Of a stretch of DNA of 41,623 nt, positions 1 through 9,300 are shown in pieces. Source of the DNA: an uncultured Clostridia bacterium (GTDB lineage Bacteria; Bacillota; Clostridia; Oscillospirales; UBA644); contig CAOJUB010000016.1 in NCBI GenBank assembly GCA_948443805.1, forward strand, positions 1 to 41,623, given 5' to 3'. The position numbers were made by a program, and so were the translations under genes. Under the pieces are notes generated by a model. It saw nothing but the letters and a program-made list of their open reading frames with translations. It was not told the origin of the DNA and did no database searches. How positions within the stretch are numbered: position 1 is the stretch's first letter; each line of letters starts with the position of its first letter.

Positions 1-1
1 A

Positions 2-85
2 AGATATTTTCAGCCGGAATTGCCGATTCGGATAGGGAGCGTTCCACACCCGATACCGATATACCGTCTGACGGTACATCTTTGA
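2..85 (+). CDS. Possible 3' end of a gene entering from the left
   Basis: Frame 2 is open from the window edge to a TGA at 83-85, eleven bases before the hairpin at 97-146. Its codons (CAG, CCG, GAA, CGG) match those used by the confident genes here. The 27 visible residues are proline-rich and I recognise no family. Two other frames across this stretch are also open, including one on the minus strand containing a Cys-x2-Cys pair, so the assignment rests mainly on the stop-then-terminator arrangement. Confidence 0.25.
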   Translation, partial: RYFQPELPIRIGSVPHPIPIYRLTVHL

Positions 86-96
86 GCATAGGGGAC

Positions 97-146
97 AGAA
101 AAAAATACCGTAGCCGCTTTTTATTGCAGACTACGATATTTTTTCT
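97..146. terminator. Near-perfect hairpin, probable bidirectional terminator
   Basis: The arms at 97-113 and 131-146 pair over 16 bases with one mismatch and one bulged A. The A-rich outer part gives a T-run on either strand, and the loop is 17 bases. It could end a plus-strand gene from outside the window, the minus-strand small gene at 237-410, or both. The remaining sequence between 147 and 236 shows only a short 5-bp hairpin (194-209). Confidence 0.55.
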
Positions 147-236
147 GTCTTTTTGTGGTAATGAAGTTTCTGTAAAATATTGCTGACAGGACAAAATCCT
201 GTATTTTCAGGAAAAATGTACGATTTTGATTTCCTG

Positions 237-410
237 TTACAGCATTTCTTCCTGTGTTTGCCGTTTCCATTCACAATTCTGGTTCTGGCAGCGGGTGCTG
301 TCCATACAGATTTCATTTTTCGGTTCCAGATTGCTGATTTTAAAAACTACATTTTGTTTGGCCGAAGGGCAATATTTTTTCTTAATGTTGAAATCCTGTT
401 TTCCGTCCAT
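237..410 (-). CDS. Small four-cysteine protein, function unknown
   Basis: This 57-residue ORF has Cys14, Cys35, Cys41 and Cys46, an arrangement that suggests a small zinc- or metal-binding fold. It is lysine-rich near the N-terminus and has no signal peptide or membrane segment. I start it at the ATG at 408-410 because GAAGGA lies nine bases upstream; an upstream in-frame ATG at 429-431 would add seven residues but has no ribosome binding site. A TATAAT match sits upstream but without a convincing -35. It lies just beyond the terminator of the NusG-II/activase operon. No function can be assigned. It could still be a spurious ORF, but the spaced cysteines and the binding site argue for a gene. 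Confidence 0.5.
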   Translation of the reverse strand: MDGKQDFNIKKKYCPSAKQNVVFKISNLEPKNEICMDSTRCQNQNCEWKRQTQEEML

Positions 411-487
411 AACCATCATTCCTTCAATCATAGTTTACTATTATATTATGTAAAACTTCGAATATAATATACTGGGGGAAAAAAACG

Positions 488-533
488 GCTTTTCCATATT
501 GTGTATTTTACAATATGGAAAAGCTTGTTTTTT
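488..533 (-). terminator. Rho-independent terminator of the NusG-II/activase operon
   Basis: Perfect 15-bp stem (488-502 with 510-524) around a 7-base loop. On the minus strand it is followed by CG and seven Ts (480-487), immediately downstream of the stop codon at 533. A T-run on the plus-strand side means it could also work in the other direction. Confidence 0.85.
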
Positions 534-904
534 TATTCTGAAATACCGTCTAAATCCGGAGTTTCTTTAGGAACAATTCGAATTGCAACATGATTTGGCA
601 AACATAGGATGCTTTCGTTAGGCTGCGAAATTCGCCCGGAATTTTCACAGATTTTATCTGGGCAAGGCATGTCTTTGACAAAAACGGCGCCATTTTCTAT
701 CTGAAGCATTCCACCGCAGTCAAGCGGGATTTGCTGATTCTGTACAAAAGAATATCGTTGCTTCTGATCCTTCTGTATGACTAAAATTTCCTGCTCCGGT
801 TGCTTTTTTTGAAAAGGAATAAAAACCGAAAGAGAGACAAGAAGTAAACACAGGACTAAAATGATATCTGCCGGACGGATTCCTGTTTTTTGCAAAAGAT
901 TCAT
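533..904 (-). CDS. NusG domain II-containing membrane-anchored protein
   Basis: The 123-residue product has a short cytoplasmic N-terminus, one hydrophobic segment (about residues 13-31) and an extracytoplasmic domain. The domain carries the NusG_II (DUF1312) hallmarks: Cys81-Pro-Asp-Lys-Ile-Cys86, then the CLPN motif at 101-104; Cys63 is also present. Despite the family name this protein lacks the NusG N-terminal domain, so a transcription-elongation role should not be assumed. In other Firmicutes the family is a short membrane-anchored protein of unknown role, often near redox or quinone genes. Its ATG overlaps the stop of the upstream activase-like gene (ATGA), so the two are very probably translationally coupled and co-transcribed. 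Confidence 0.85.
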   Translation of the reverse strand: MNLLQKTGIRPADIILVLCLLLVSLSVFIPFQKKQPEQEILVIQKDQKQRYSFVQNQQIPLDCGGMLQIENGAVFVKDMPCPDKICENSGRISQPNESILCLPNHVAIRIVPKETPDLDGISE

Positions 905-3900
905 TTTGTTTCCTGATTTTGGTTCTTAAATGCTGTCGCCATCATCAGTTTGAGACGATTAATCTGGTTGACTTCGCTGGCTCCTGGATCGTAGTCGATC
1001 GCTACGATATTGGCTTGCGGATTGCGTTTCCGGATTTCTTTTATCATGCCTTTTCCTGTGACGTGATTCGGCAGACAGGCAAAGGGCTGGACGCAAACGA
1101 TATTGGGAATTCCTTCTCTGATCAGTTCCAGCATTTCTGCTGTCAAGAACCATCCTTCACCGGTCATATTGCAGAGCGAAAGGATTTCTTTTGCGCCATC
1201 GGCAAGCCGGTAAATATCGGATAATTGTCCGTATTCCGGATTTTGAGCAAGAAGGTGTTTGACCGGTTTCAGATAATGATCCAAAAATTTCAAAAGCGCC
1301 TTTGCTACCAGATAATGGGAGTAACTTCCGGAAAGTTCTTTATACTTTGTCATGCTTTGGATGGCAAAATATAAAAAGAAATTTAGCAAATCAGGCTGAT
1401 AGGCTTCGCCGCCTTCTTTTTCTATATTCCGGATGATATCGTTATTTGCCAGTGGATGATATTGGACAAGAATTTCACCGACAATTGCAACTCTCGGTTT
1501 ATTCCGTTCGCCGATTTTTACCGCTTTGAAATCGGCAAGCATTTCCGAACAGATTTTTTTGATCAGACTGGCTTTTCCTGAAACAACAGCTTCTCTGCAT
1601 TTGCCGATCCATTTTTCATAAAGCCGGTCGCTTTCTCCCGGATTTTTTTCATAGGGGCGGGTGCGCAGCCAGAGCCTGACCAGAAAATCGCCGTAAATGA
1701 TACCGAAAGCCAGATCTTTGAAAAGGGGAAGGGTTAGTTTGAATCCCGGATTCTTTTCCAGACCGACAACATTGAGTGAAAGAACCGGTATCTTTTCAAA
1801 TCCGGCATCTTTGAGCGCTTTTCTGAGAAATCCGATATAGTTTGTCGCACGGCATCCGCCGCCGGTCTGGGTAATGATTACAGTGGTGTTCTCCAGATCA
1901 TATTCACCGGATTGCAGCGCTTCAATCAGCTGCCCAACAACAATGATCGATGGATAACAGGCGTCGTTGTTGACATATTTTAATCCAACGTCTACGGCAT
2001 GTTTCGTCGGTTGCTTGAGCACTTTAAAATTATATCCGTATTTGTTGAAAACTGCTTCTAAGAGTTCAAAATGTGCCGGCGCCATTTGCGGTGCCAAAAT
2101 AGTATGGCGCTGTTTCATTTCTTTGGTGAACGGAATATGTTTTATCGCATAGGAAGAAGGGGCTTTTTCATTTTCGGTCTCGTTTTTTTCTTCTTGTACA
2201 CGTTCTCTGTCTTCTACCGCGGAGATCAGGGAACGGAGCCGTATTCTTGCCGCAGAAAGATTATTTACTTCATCGATTTTAAGCAGTGTGTATAGTTTTC
2301 CTCTCTGCTGCAGAATTTCGGCGACCTGATCCGTTGTCACGGCGTCGATTCCGCAGCCGAAAGAGTTCAGCTGAATCAGTTCAAGATCTTTATGTTTTGA
2401 GACAAAGTCTGCTGCGGCATACAGGCGGGAATGGTAAGCCCACTGGTCAACGATCCGCAGCGGCCGCTGAATATTGGCCAGATGGGAAATTGAATCTTCT
2501 GTCAAGACCGCAAATCCAAAGGAGGAAATCATCGAGTGAATCCCGTGATTGATTTCCGGATCGACATGATACGGTCTTCCTGCAAGGACGATTCCTTTGG
2601 TTCCTGTCTGCTGAATGTATTCCAGTGCATCTTCACCGGCTTTCCGAACATCGGCACGGCATTGGTCTGCTTCTGCAAAGGCCGCCTGAACCGCCGCCGA
2701 GGTTTCTGCCGGAGATATCTGAAATTCTTTTTCAAACATATCGCAGATGTGCGCCAGAAGCTTTTTCCTGTTATCCAGAGCAAAAAACGGGGCTATAAAG
2801 CGGATATTTTTTTCTTTGATCGTTTCTACATTATTCTTGATTACTTCCGGATAGGAGGTAACGATCGGACAGTTGTAGCAGTTTCCGGCCGCCTGTATTT
2901 CTTTATTTTCATAGACAACTCCGGGATAAAAAATGGTTTTGACTCCCTTTTCTATCAGATTTTCAATATGGCCGTGAACAATTTTTGCCGGGTAACAGGC
3001 TGATTCCGAAGGAATGGAATCAATCCCTTTCGTATATAGTTTCTTTGATGAATCGTCAGAAAGAATGACCCGGAATTTCAGTGTGGTCAGCAGCGTGAAC
3101 CAGAACGGATAGTTTTCGTATTGATTGAGTACTCTCGGAATACCGATTTCTCCGCGAACAGCATCGTCCGCTGAAAGCGGGGTATAGCCAAAAAGTCTTT
3201 TATATTTATAATCATAGAGATTCGGCGCGCTGTTTTTCTTTTTTTCAACGCCTTCACCTTTTTCGCAGCGATTTCCGGAAATAAAGCTTTTCCCATCATT
3301 GAACCGGGAAATGGTCAGCAGACAGTTATTGGTGCAGCCGCCGCATCTCCGGATCGAATTTTTTACCTGAAACGCTTCGAGCTCTTCCGGAGAAATCAGG
3401 TCGGAGACCGGTGGCTTTTCTGCTGTTTTTTGTTTTTCATAGGATTTTTTTGCCAGCAATGCCATACCGAAAGCACCCATCAATCCGGCAATGTCCGGAC
3501 GAACGGCATTTCTTCCGGATATTTGTTCGAATGCGCGAAGGATTGCATCGTTATAAAAGGTGCCGCCCTGTACAATAATTTTTTCGCCCATTTCGGCCGG
3601 ATCTTTTATTTTAATTACCTTTTGCAGCGCATTTTTGATAACCGAGTAGGAAAGACCGGCGGATATATCGGCAACGGTTGCACCGTCTTTTTGTGCCTGT
3701 TTAACTTTTGAGTTCATAAATACCGTACAGCGGGACCCTAAATCGATCGGTGATTTAGATTGCAGGGCTTCTTTGGCAAAATCGGCGACCGAGAGCCCGA
3801 TCGATTTGGCGAAGACCTCAATAAACGAACCGCATCCGGAAGAGCAGGCTTCGTTTAACATAATGCTGTCAACCGCACCGTTTTTGATCCGGATACATTT

Positions 3901-5169
3901 CATATCCTGCCCGCCGATATCCAAAATAAATTCCGCACCGGGGAGAAAAAATTCCGCGGCTTTGCAGTGGGCGATGGTTTCAACCTGGCCGATATCAAAG
4001 CCGTAAGCGGTCTGTAAAAGTTTTTCGCCATAACCGGTTACGCCGGTATAGACGAGATTTGCGGTTTTGGGAATTTGTTGATGCAGCTCTTTCAGAATCC
4101 CTTTTACGACTTTCAGCGGATTGCCGTTATTATTTCCGTAATAAGACCAGAGAAGCCTCCCTTCGGTGTCGATCAGGGCAGCTTTTGTGGTTGTTGATCC
4201 TGCGTCCAGACCCAGATAGCAGTCTCCGTTGTATGTCTGAAGGTCTGCGGTTTTTGCTTTTGCCTGTGCATGTCTTTCCGAAAAATTCCGGTATTCTTCC
4301 TCATTTTCAAACAGCGCCGGCAGAATGCCGATTTTTTCGCTTCCGCCGTGTTTGACGGCGTCGGCTTTTGCCATCATTTCGGAAAACTGGATCGGATCGG
4401 TTTTTTTCCCGAGTATTGCGGCTCCCATGGCGACAAATATATGGGAATTTTCAGGAACGATAATATTTTCCGGCGCAAGTTTCAGCGTTTCGATAAAACG
4501 CTGTCTCAATTGCGGCATGTAATAAAGCGGTCCGCCGAGAAAAGCAACGTTTCCCTTAATCGGTTTTCCGCAGGCAAGCGCGCTGATTGTCTGGGTGACA
4601 ACCGCCTGAAAAACCGAGACGGCAATATTGGCTTTGGAAGCGCCTTCATTCAGAAGGGACTGAATATCGGTTTTGGCGAAAACACCGCAGCGGGCGGCGA
4701 TCGGATAAATTTCGGTGTAATTTTCCGCCAGAGCGTTCAGCCCGTCCGCATCGGTTTGCAGGAGCGAAGCCATCTGGTCGATAAACGAGCCGGTTCCGCC
4801 GGCACAGGTTCCGTTCATCCGTTGTTCGGGTGACGCTTCAAAATAAGTGATTTTTGCGTCTTCACCGCCAAGTTCTATCGCAACGTTGGTTCCGGGAGCA
4901 AAGGTCTCTACGGCTTCTGTTCCGGCTATGACTTCCTGAACAAAATGGATGCCGGTTTCGTTCGCCATGCCAACTCCGCCTGATCCGGTCATGGATACAG
5001 TGGTCAAAATATCTCCCATGATGTCATAACATTCTTTCATCACCTGAAGAATCGTATTTCTTACATCCGAGAGATGCCGTCTGTAGCAACTGAACTGGAT
5101 TTCGTTCTTCTCATTCATGACAATTAACTTTACGGTGGTTGAACCGACGTCAATACCGGTATAATACAT
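901..5169 (-). CDS. Giant acyl-CoA dehydratase activase-related protein
   Basis: This 1422-residue protein has two tandem ASKHA-type ATPase domains of the BadF/BadG/BcrA/HgdC family. The first (about 1-255) has the phosphate loop GIDVGSTT and Cys122 and Cys161; the second (about 317-590) has [10 protein letters not shown] with Cys442 and Cys481. In HgdC the equivalent cysteines hold a 4Fe-4S cluster at the dimer interface. A cysteine cluster follows near 640 (CGGCTNNC), then a DUF2229-type segment (about 690 onward) and a C-terminal half resembling 2-hydroxyacyl-CoA dehydratase subunits, with conserved NNDACYP and CLPN motifs. Known activases drive an electron into dehydratases using ATP; the substrate of this fused clostridial family is unknown. 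No separate dehydratase subunit or CoA-transferase is nearby. AAGGAGG lies ten bases before the ATG. Confidence 0.9.
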   Translation of the reverse strand: MYYTGIDVGSTTVKLIVMNEKNEIQFSCYRRHLSDVRNTILQVMKECYDIMGDILTTVSMTGSGGVGMANETGIHFVQEVIAGTEAVETFAPGTNVAIELGGEDAKITYFEASPEQRMNGTCAGGTGSFIDQMASLLQTDADGLNALAENYTEIYPIAARCGVFAKTDIQSLLNEGASKANIAVSVFQAVVTQTISALACGKPIKGNVAFLGGPLYYMPQLRQRFIETLKLAPENIIVPENSHIFVAMGAAILGKKTDPIQFSEMMAKADAVKHGGSEKIGILPALFENEEEYRNFSERHAQAKAKTADLQTYNGDCYLGLDAGSTTTKAALIDTEGRLLWSYYGNNNGNPLKVVKGILKELHQQIPKTANLVYTGVTGYGEKLLQTAYGFDIGQVETIAHCKAAEFFLPGAEFILDIGGQDMKCIRIKNGAVDSIMLNEACSSGCGSFIEVFAKSIGLSVADFAKEALQSKSPIDLGSRCTVFMNSKVKQAQKDGATVADISAGLSYSVIKNALQKVIKIKDPAEMGEKIIVQGGTFYNDAILRAFEQISGRNAVRPDIAGLMGAFGMALLAKKSYEKQKTAEKPPVSDLISPEELEAFQVKNSIRRCGGCTNNCLLTISRFNDGKSFISGNRCEKGEGVEKKKNSAPNLYDYKYKRLFGYTPLSADDAVRGEIGIPRVLNQYENYPFWFTLLTTLKFRVILSDDSSKKLYTKGIDSIPSESACYPAKIVHGHIENLIEKGVKTIFYPGVVYENKEIQAAGNCYNCPIVTSYPEVIKNNVETIKEKNIRFIAPFFALDNRKKLLAHICDMFEKEFQISPAETSAAVQAAFAEADQCRADVRKAGEDALEYIQQTGTKGIVLAGRPYHVDPEINHGIHSMISSFGFAVLTEDSISHLANIQRPLRIVDQWAYHSRLYAAADFVSKHKDLELIQLNSFGCGIDAVTTDQVAEILQQRGKLYTLLKIDEVNNLSAARIRLRSLISAVEDRERVQEEKNETENEKAPSSYAIKHIPFTKEMKQRHTILAPQMAPAHFELLEAVFNKYGYNFKVLKQPTKHAVDVGLKYVNNDACYPSIIVVGQLIEALQSGEYDLENTTVIITQTGGGCRATNYIGFLRKALKDAGFEKIPVLSLNVVGLEKNPGFKLTLPLFKDLAFGIIYGDFLVRLWLRTRPYEKNPGESDRLYEKWIGKCREAVVSGKASLIKKICSEMLADFKAVKIGERNKPRVAIVGEILVQYHPLANNDIIRNIEKEGGEAYQPDLLNFFLYFAIQSMTKYKELSGSYSHYLVAKALLKFLDHYLKPVKHLLAQNPEYGQLSDIYRLADGAKEILSLCNMTGEGWFLTAEMLELIREGIPNIVCVQPFACLPNHVTGKGMIKEIRKRNPQANIVAIDYDPGASEVNQINRLKLMMATAFKNQNQETK

Positions 5170-5252
5170 AAATCTATGTCCTCCTTATATTTCCGTCCGC
5201 CGGAAAAACAGTGTTTGGTTATTGATAAAAATGGGAGATAAAATCAGTCTAC

Positions 5253-5281
5253 ATTATATCATAAATAAAGAATGAATTCAA
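5253..5281 (-). promoter_or_regulatory. Sigma-A promoter of the activase/NusG-II operon
   Basis: On the minus strand, TTGAAT (5276-5281) and TATAAT (5253-5258) are separated by exactly 17 bases. This predicts a start near 5246 and a leader of roughly 75 bases, ending in AAGGAGG before the activase ATG. No riboswitch-like structure is evident in the leader. Confidence 0.8.
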
Positions 5282-5391
5282 CTCTTTTCTCCAAAAATTG
5301 GCAAAAAATTTAAGAAAAATTTACGGTAGCAATTCCATTTTCTGTCGAATATCGTTCAAGGGGATTGGCTATTGGTTTTGCGGTGAAAAAT

Positions 5392-5430
5392 GTACCGATC
5401 GGTATTCTGTTTCAGAATCGGGATCGGTAC
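5392..5430 (-). terminator. Hairpin terminator after the polytopic membrane protein
   Basis: A 9-bp stem (5392-5400 with 5422-5430), a 3x3 internal loop and an inner 6-bp stem with a TTT loop lie just below the stop codon at 5441. On the minus strand a run of five Ts follows. Confidence 0.65.
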
Positions 5431-5440
5431 GGCAAATTGT

Positions 5441-6118
5441 TCAGTTGTTTTCCTTTTCAATGGGGAGTTGTTTTGTTTCTGCCGGACTGAAGAAACAGAG
5501 GAATGGCAGAAGAACGAAAGGAATCAGACGGAAAAGATCAAAGATCAGTGAGAACGGAAATTTGATCCAGAATGAAAGGGTTTCTGCGTTGACTGACGGG
5601 TTCAGCAGATAAACGCTTTCGGCGCTCAGCAGCAGGATGGCAATTAGAATACCAAATCCACCCAAAACCAGGCGGTTCTTTTTTTTCACAAATGCACCGA
5701 TCAGGAAAATTACGCCGAAGAGAATAACAGCAAGACTCTTTAAGGTCAGCGAGAGCCGGTCGGAAAATAAAGAAGATAGATAATAGCCCGCGTGCCGGCT
5801 GTTAAATTGTTCCGCATAATAATATGCGGGGAGAAAGATCATTATGCTTTCGAAAAGTAGCAGGGAGATTGCGGAAATAGAGAGAAGCCGGGGTTTGAAT
5901 GCCGTAAAGAGAAGGGAAGAAAGATAAAAAATACCGTAAAAAACAGAATAGGTGATTTTGCCTCCGAAAAAATCAAACGGTATCGGCGCTTTCAGTAGAT
6001 TGAGCAATTTACTTTCTCCCTGAAACAGCAGGGAAAAATGAAATGCGCAGCAAAGCAGGATTACGGCTGTTAACGCTAAAAAAGGGAACCAGGTGGTTTT
6101 CTTTGTTTTTTGTTCCAT
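5441..6118 (-). CDS. Polytopic membrane protein, function unknown
   Basis: The 225-residue product has about six hydrophobic segments (roughly 11-32, 55-75, 78-100, 122-144, 149-172 and 183-210), a basic N-terminus and a charged C-terminal tail. Between segments 3 and 4 is a loop rich in Tyr, His, Arg and Asp. I recognise no family signature. The start is the ATG at 6116-6118, with AAAGG nine bases upstream; an in-frame ATG 60 bases earlier lacks a binding site. The gene is transcribed from its own promoter, divergently from the giant glycosyltransferase/GH94 gene, and ends at its own hairpin. The divergent arrangement hints at shared regulation but does not establish a functional link. Confidence 0.75.
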   Translation of the reverse strand: MEQKTKKTTWFPFLALTAVILLCCAFHFSLLFQGESKLLNLLKAPIPFDFFGGKITYSVFYGIFYLSSLLFTAFKPRLLSISAISLLLFESIMIFLPAYYYAEQFNSRHAGYYLSSLFSDRLSLTLKSLAVILFGVIFLIGAFVKKKNRLVLGGFGILIAILLLSAESVYLLNPSVNAETLSFWIKFPFSLIFDLFRLIPFVLLPFLCFFSPAETKQLPIEKENN

Positions 6119-6250
6119 ATTGATGAACCTTTCTTTTATCAAGCAGCTTTTTTTCAGTCGGAAAATGCGGAACCGCATCGGCCGGAATCATTTTTTAGAG
6201 AAAAATGCCATTGGGTTTAATGGTTTGTTAATCGAAAAGATTACAGCAAT

Positions 6251-6279
6251 ATTATAGTGTATCCGGGTAACAAATGCAA
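6251..6279 (-). promoter_or_regulatory. Sigma-A promoter of the membrane protein, in the divergent spacer
   Basis: On the minus strand, TTGCAT (6274-6279) and TATAAT (6251-6256) are separated by 17 bases. The predicted leader of about 125 bases (6119-6244) contains a small perfect hairpin with ATGCGG/CCGCAT arms. On the plus strand of the same spacer I see only a poor candidate for the glucan-synthase gene: TTGTTA at 6225-6230 and TATTAT at 6250-6255, with 19 bases between. Confidence 0.8.
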
Positions 6280-6330
6280 GGAAAAAATAAAAATTTTGCA
6301 AAAAAATAGATTTTATCGAATCGCCTGCTT

Positions 6331-9300
6331 TTGCTGCAATTTCTGAATATCTGCGTTTTTCAGGGGGAAAATAGAAAATATCCGTCCGTGGATTTTCTGG
6401 TCGCAGAAGAAATCGGAAAAATCCCGGATAATGATGAATTTACAGAGGTGACGGTTCTGAAACGTTTACACACCGGAAAAGATTTTTTTCTTCTTTCCGT
6501 AAAAAAACTCCTGAAAGACTTTAAAAAGAGCATGAAAAATATTTCCGTGCAGATGAAAAAAGATAACTTATCCTCTTCGGCAAAACATATTTTAAGAGAT
6601 AATTATCACCTGATCAACCGGATTTGTCTGGATTGTCAGCTGTCTCTCGCGCATGTAAAAACGCTTCCTGCGGTGAACCAGGATATGCCGCGGATTTACG
6701 AATATGCATTGGATTATTGCCGGCTGAATAACTGCGCGATCCGGGAACCCCTCGAAGCATATCTGAAAAAGGTTGGGGAAGAGATTGAGTTGCAGAACGA
6801 TGAAATCAATCTTTTTCCGACGATCTTTCAGGTCGTTCTTGTTAAAGAACTTTCCGAAATGCTGAATGAAAAACAGAGAAATATTTCGGTTCTTGTTTCT
6901 TCGCTGCAGTATCTTTCGTCCTATACGGTCAAAGATTTACATGCTTTGGTCAGCAAGAATGAGACGCTGCTTCTTCGTGATCCCGATTATGCCCGGATGG
7001 ATAAGGAATCAAAAAACCTTTATCGCTACAAAATATCGGAAAAAGCGAAAAAGAAAGGCGTTTCCGAACGTGAAATTATTACAGCTGCCTTTGAAAAAGC
7101 AAAAAATTCCACTGGGCAGAAAAAACATTTCGGGTTTTATTTGTTTGAACGGCGTCCTTCGGCCTATATTCCTCTGACAATTCTGATACCGATAACCGCG
7201 TTTTTTTGCGTTTTTTTATTTTTCGGAAATATATGGTTTGCGCTTCTTTTTCTGTTTCCTTTTTGGGAGATTTGGAAAATTTCCGTGGATTTCTTTTATT
7301 CCCGTTTGAAAAAACCGCTTCCTGTTCCCCGAATGGATACGGAACGTTTTTGTCCGAAAAGTCTAGTGACGGTCACGACATTTATTCCCGATTCACAGGC
7401 CGTGGACGCGCTTTGTGAAAAACTGACGGAATATTCTTATTCGAATGCCTGTAAAGGTCTGTTTTTCGGCATTTTGGCTGATTTTCCGGCAGCAGAAACG
7501 CCAGAAACAAAAGAGGACAAGGCGCTTTGCGAATATCTTAAGAAAAAAATTGACGGGCTGAATTTCCGTTTAGAAAACCGTTTTTTTGCCGCAGTCAGAA
7601 AACGGTCGTTTTCTGAAGAAGAAAAGAAATATACGGGAAACGAGAGAAAGCGGGGAGCGGTCGCTGATTTTCTTCATGCAGTTGAGACCTGTGATTCGTC
7701 CGGTTTTATGACCATCTGCGGCGATCCTTTCCAGGCAAAATATTTTGTTTGTTTGGATGAAGATACCCGGCCCGATATCGATTCAGTAAAAAAATTGGTT
7801 GGGGTTTTGGAACATCCGCTGGCCGCGCCGGTTTTCAATCCGGAAGGAACAGCCGTTGTTAAAGGATACGGAATCGCCGCTCCCCGGATTGATGTTTCGC
7901 TAAATTCTGCCGAAAAAAATATGTTTACGCGGATCATCAGCGGCCTCGGCGGGGTGGAAATGTATGGAACGCCTTTTTTCTCAATATATCAGGATCTTTT
8001 TGGGGAAGGGATTTTTTCCGGAAAAGGCGCGATTCATATTGCTGCGTTTAATACTGTAATAAAAGGCTTGTTTCCGAAAGGAAAGGTTTTAAGTCACGAT
8101 ATTCTGGAGGGAAGTTTTCTTAATTGCGTTTTTGCTTCGGATCTTTCGTTTTTCGATTCTGTTCCGGAAAGTATCTTGACCTATACCAAACGGAATCACC
8201 GGTGGATTCGGGGGGACTGGCAGAATATCCGGTATCTGTTCCGGACAATCAAAACCGAGAATGGGGAAAAAATAAAAAACCCGCTTTCTGCTGTTTCCAA
8301 ATATAAAATCTTTGACAATATCCGTCGTCCGCTAACGCCGGTCTTTATTCTTCTTTGTTTGCTTTTCGGCGGTCTTTTTTCACCGTTTTTGTTTATTCTG
8401 GGGCTTCTCGCTTCTTTTTTACCATGCGTTTTTGAGTTCCTTTCCTTACTGCTGAAACCGGTACGGGCAAAAAGTATTCATTATCATTCGGGTATTTATA
8501 CGGCGGTAGAACGAAGCCTGTTACAGACTTTTGTCAATTTTCTTTTTCTGCCGTATATAACTTTTGAAAATGCCGACGCCGTAGTGAAGGCAATTTATCG
8601 GTCTTTTCACGGGAAAAAACTGATGGAATGGGTCACGGCCGGTCAATCGGAAAAACGAAACCGGGGCCGGTTGATTTCGTATATAAAGGGCCTCTGGCCG
8701 CAGTGGTTGGCTGTCTGTTTCCTTTTTTTTCCTCTGCTGTTTCTTCCGTCGCTTTTTTGGATTTCCGCCCCGTTTATCGGATATTTTCTTTCCAAACCGG
8801 AAGTGCGAAAGAAATATTCTTTGAATGTCGGCCAGATTACCGAGGATCTTTCCGGAATGTGGCGTTATTTTTCCGATTTCTTAAATGAAAAAAATAATTT
8901 TCTTCCGCCGGATAATTACCAGGAGGAGCCTCTGGGGATCGAAGCGAGACGAACGTCTCCTACGAATATCGGCCTTGCCATGTTATCCTGTCTTGGCGCA
9001 TACGATATCGGATTTATTGATGAAGAACGGTTGTTTTTTCTGATAGGAAAGACATTGGATACGATCGAAAAACTAGAAAAATGGAACGGCCATCTGCTCA
9101 ATTGGTATTCGACCGAAACGCTTCAGCCGCTTCGTCCGGCTTTTGTTTCTACGGTAGATAACGGAAATTTCATTGCCATGCTTTCCGCTCTGAAAAACGG
9201 TCTTTCTGCAATGGAAAACGAATCAGCGGAACGCTTGTCCTGCCGGCTGGCAAAGATTCTTTCTACAACGGATTTCTCCCTGCTGTACGATGAGCGGAAA

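Noticed and set aside
194-209. Short TCCTG/CAGGA hairpin as a terminator of the small Cys gene
   Set aside because: A 5-bp stem with a weak T-run; the hairpin at 97-146 is a much better candidate.
533-904. Calling the NusG-II protein a transcription factor NusG
   Set aside because: It has a membrane anchor and only domain II; the polymerase-binding N-terminal domain is absent.
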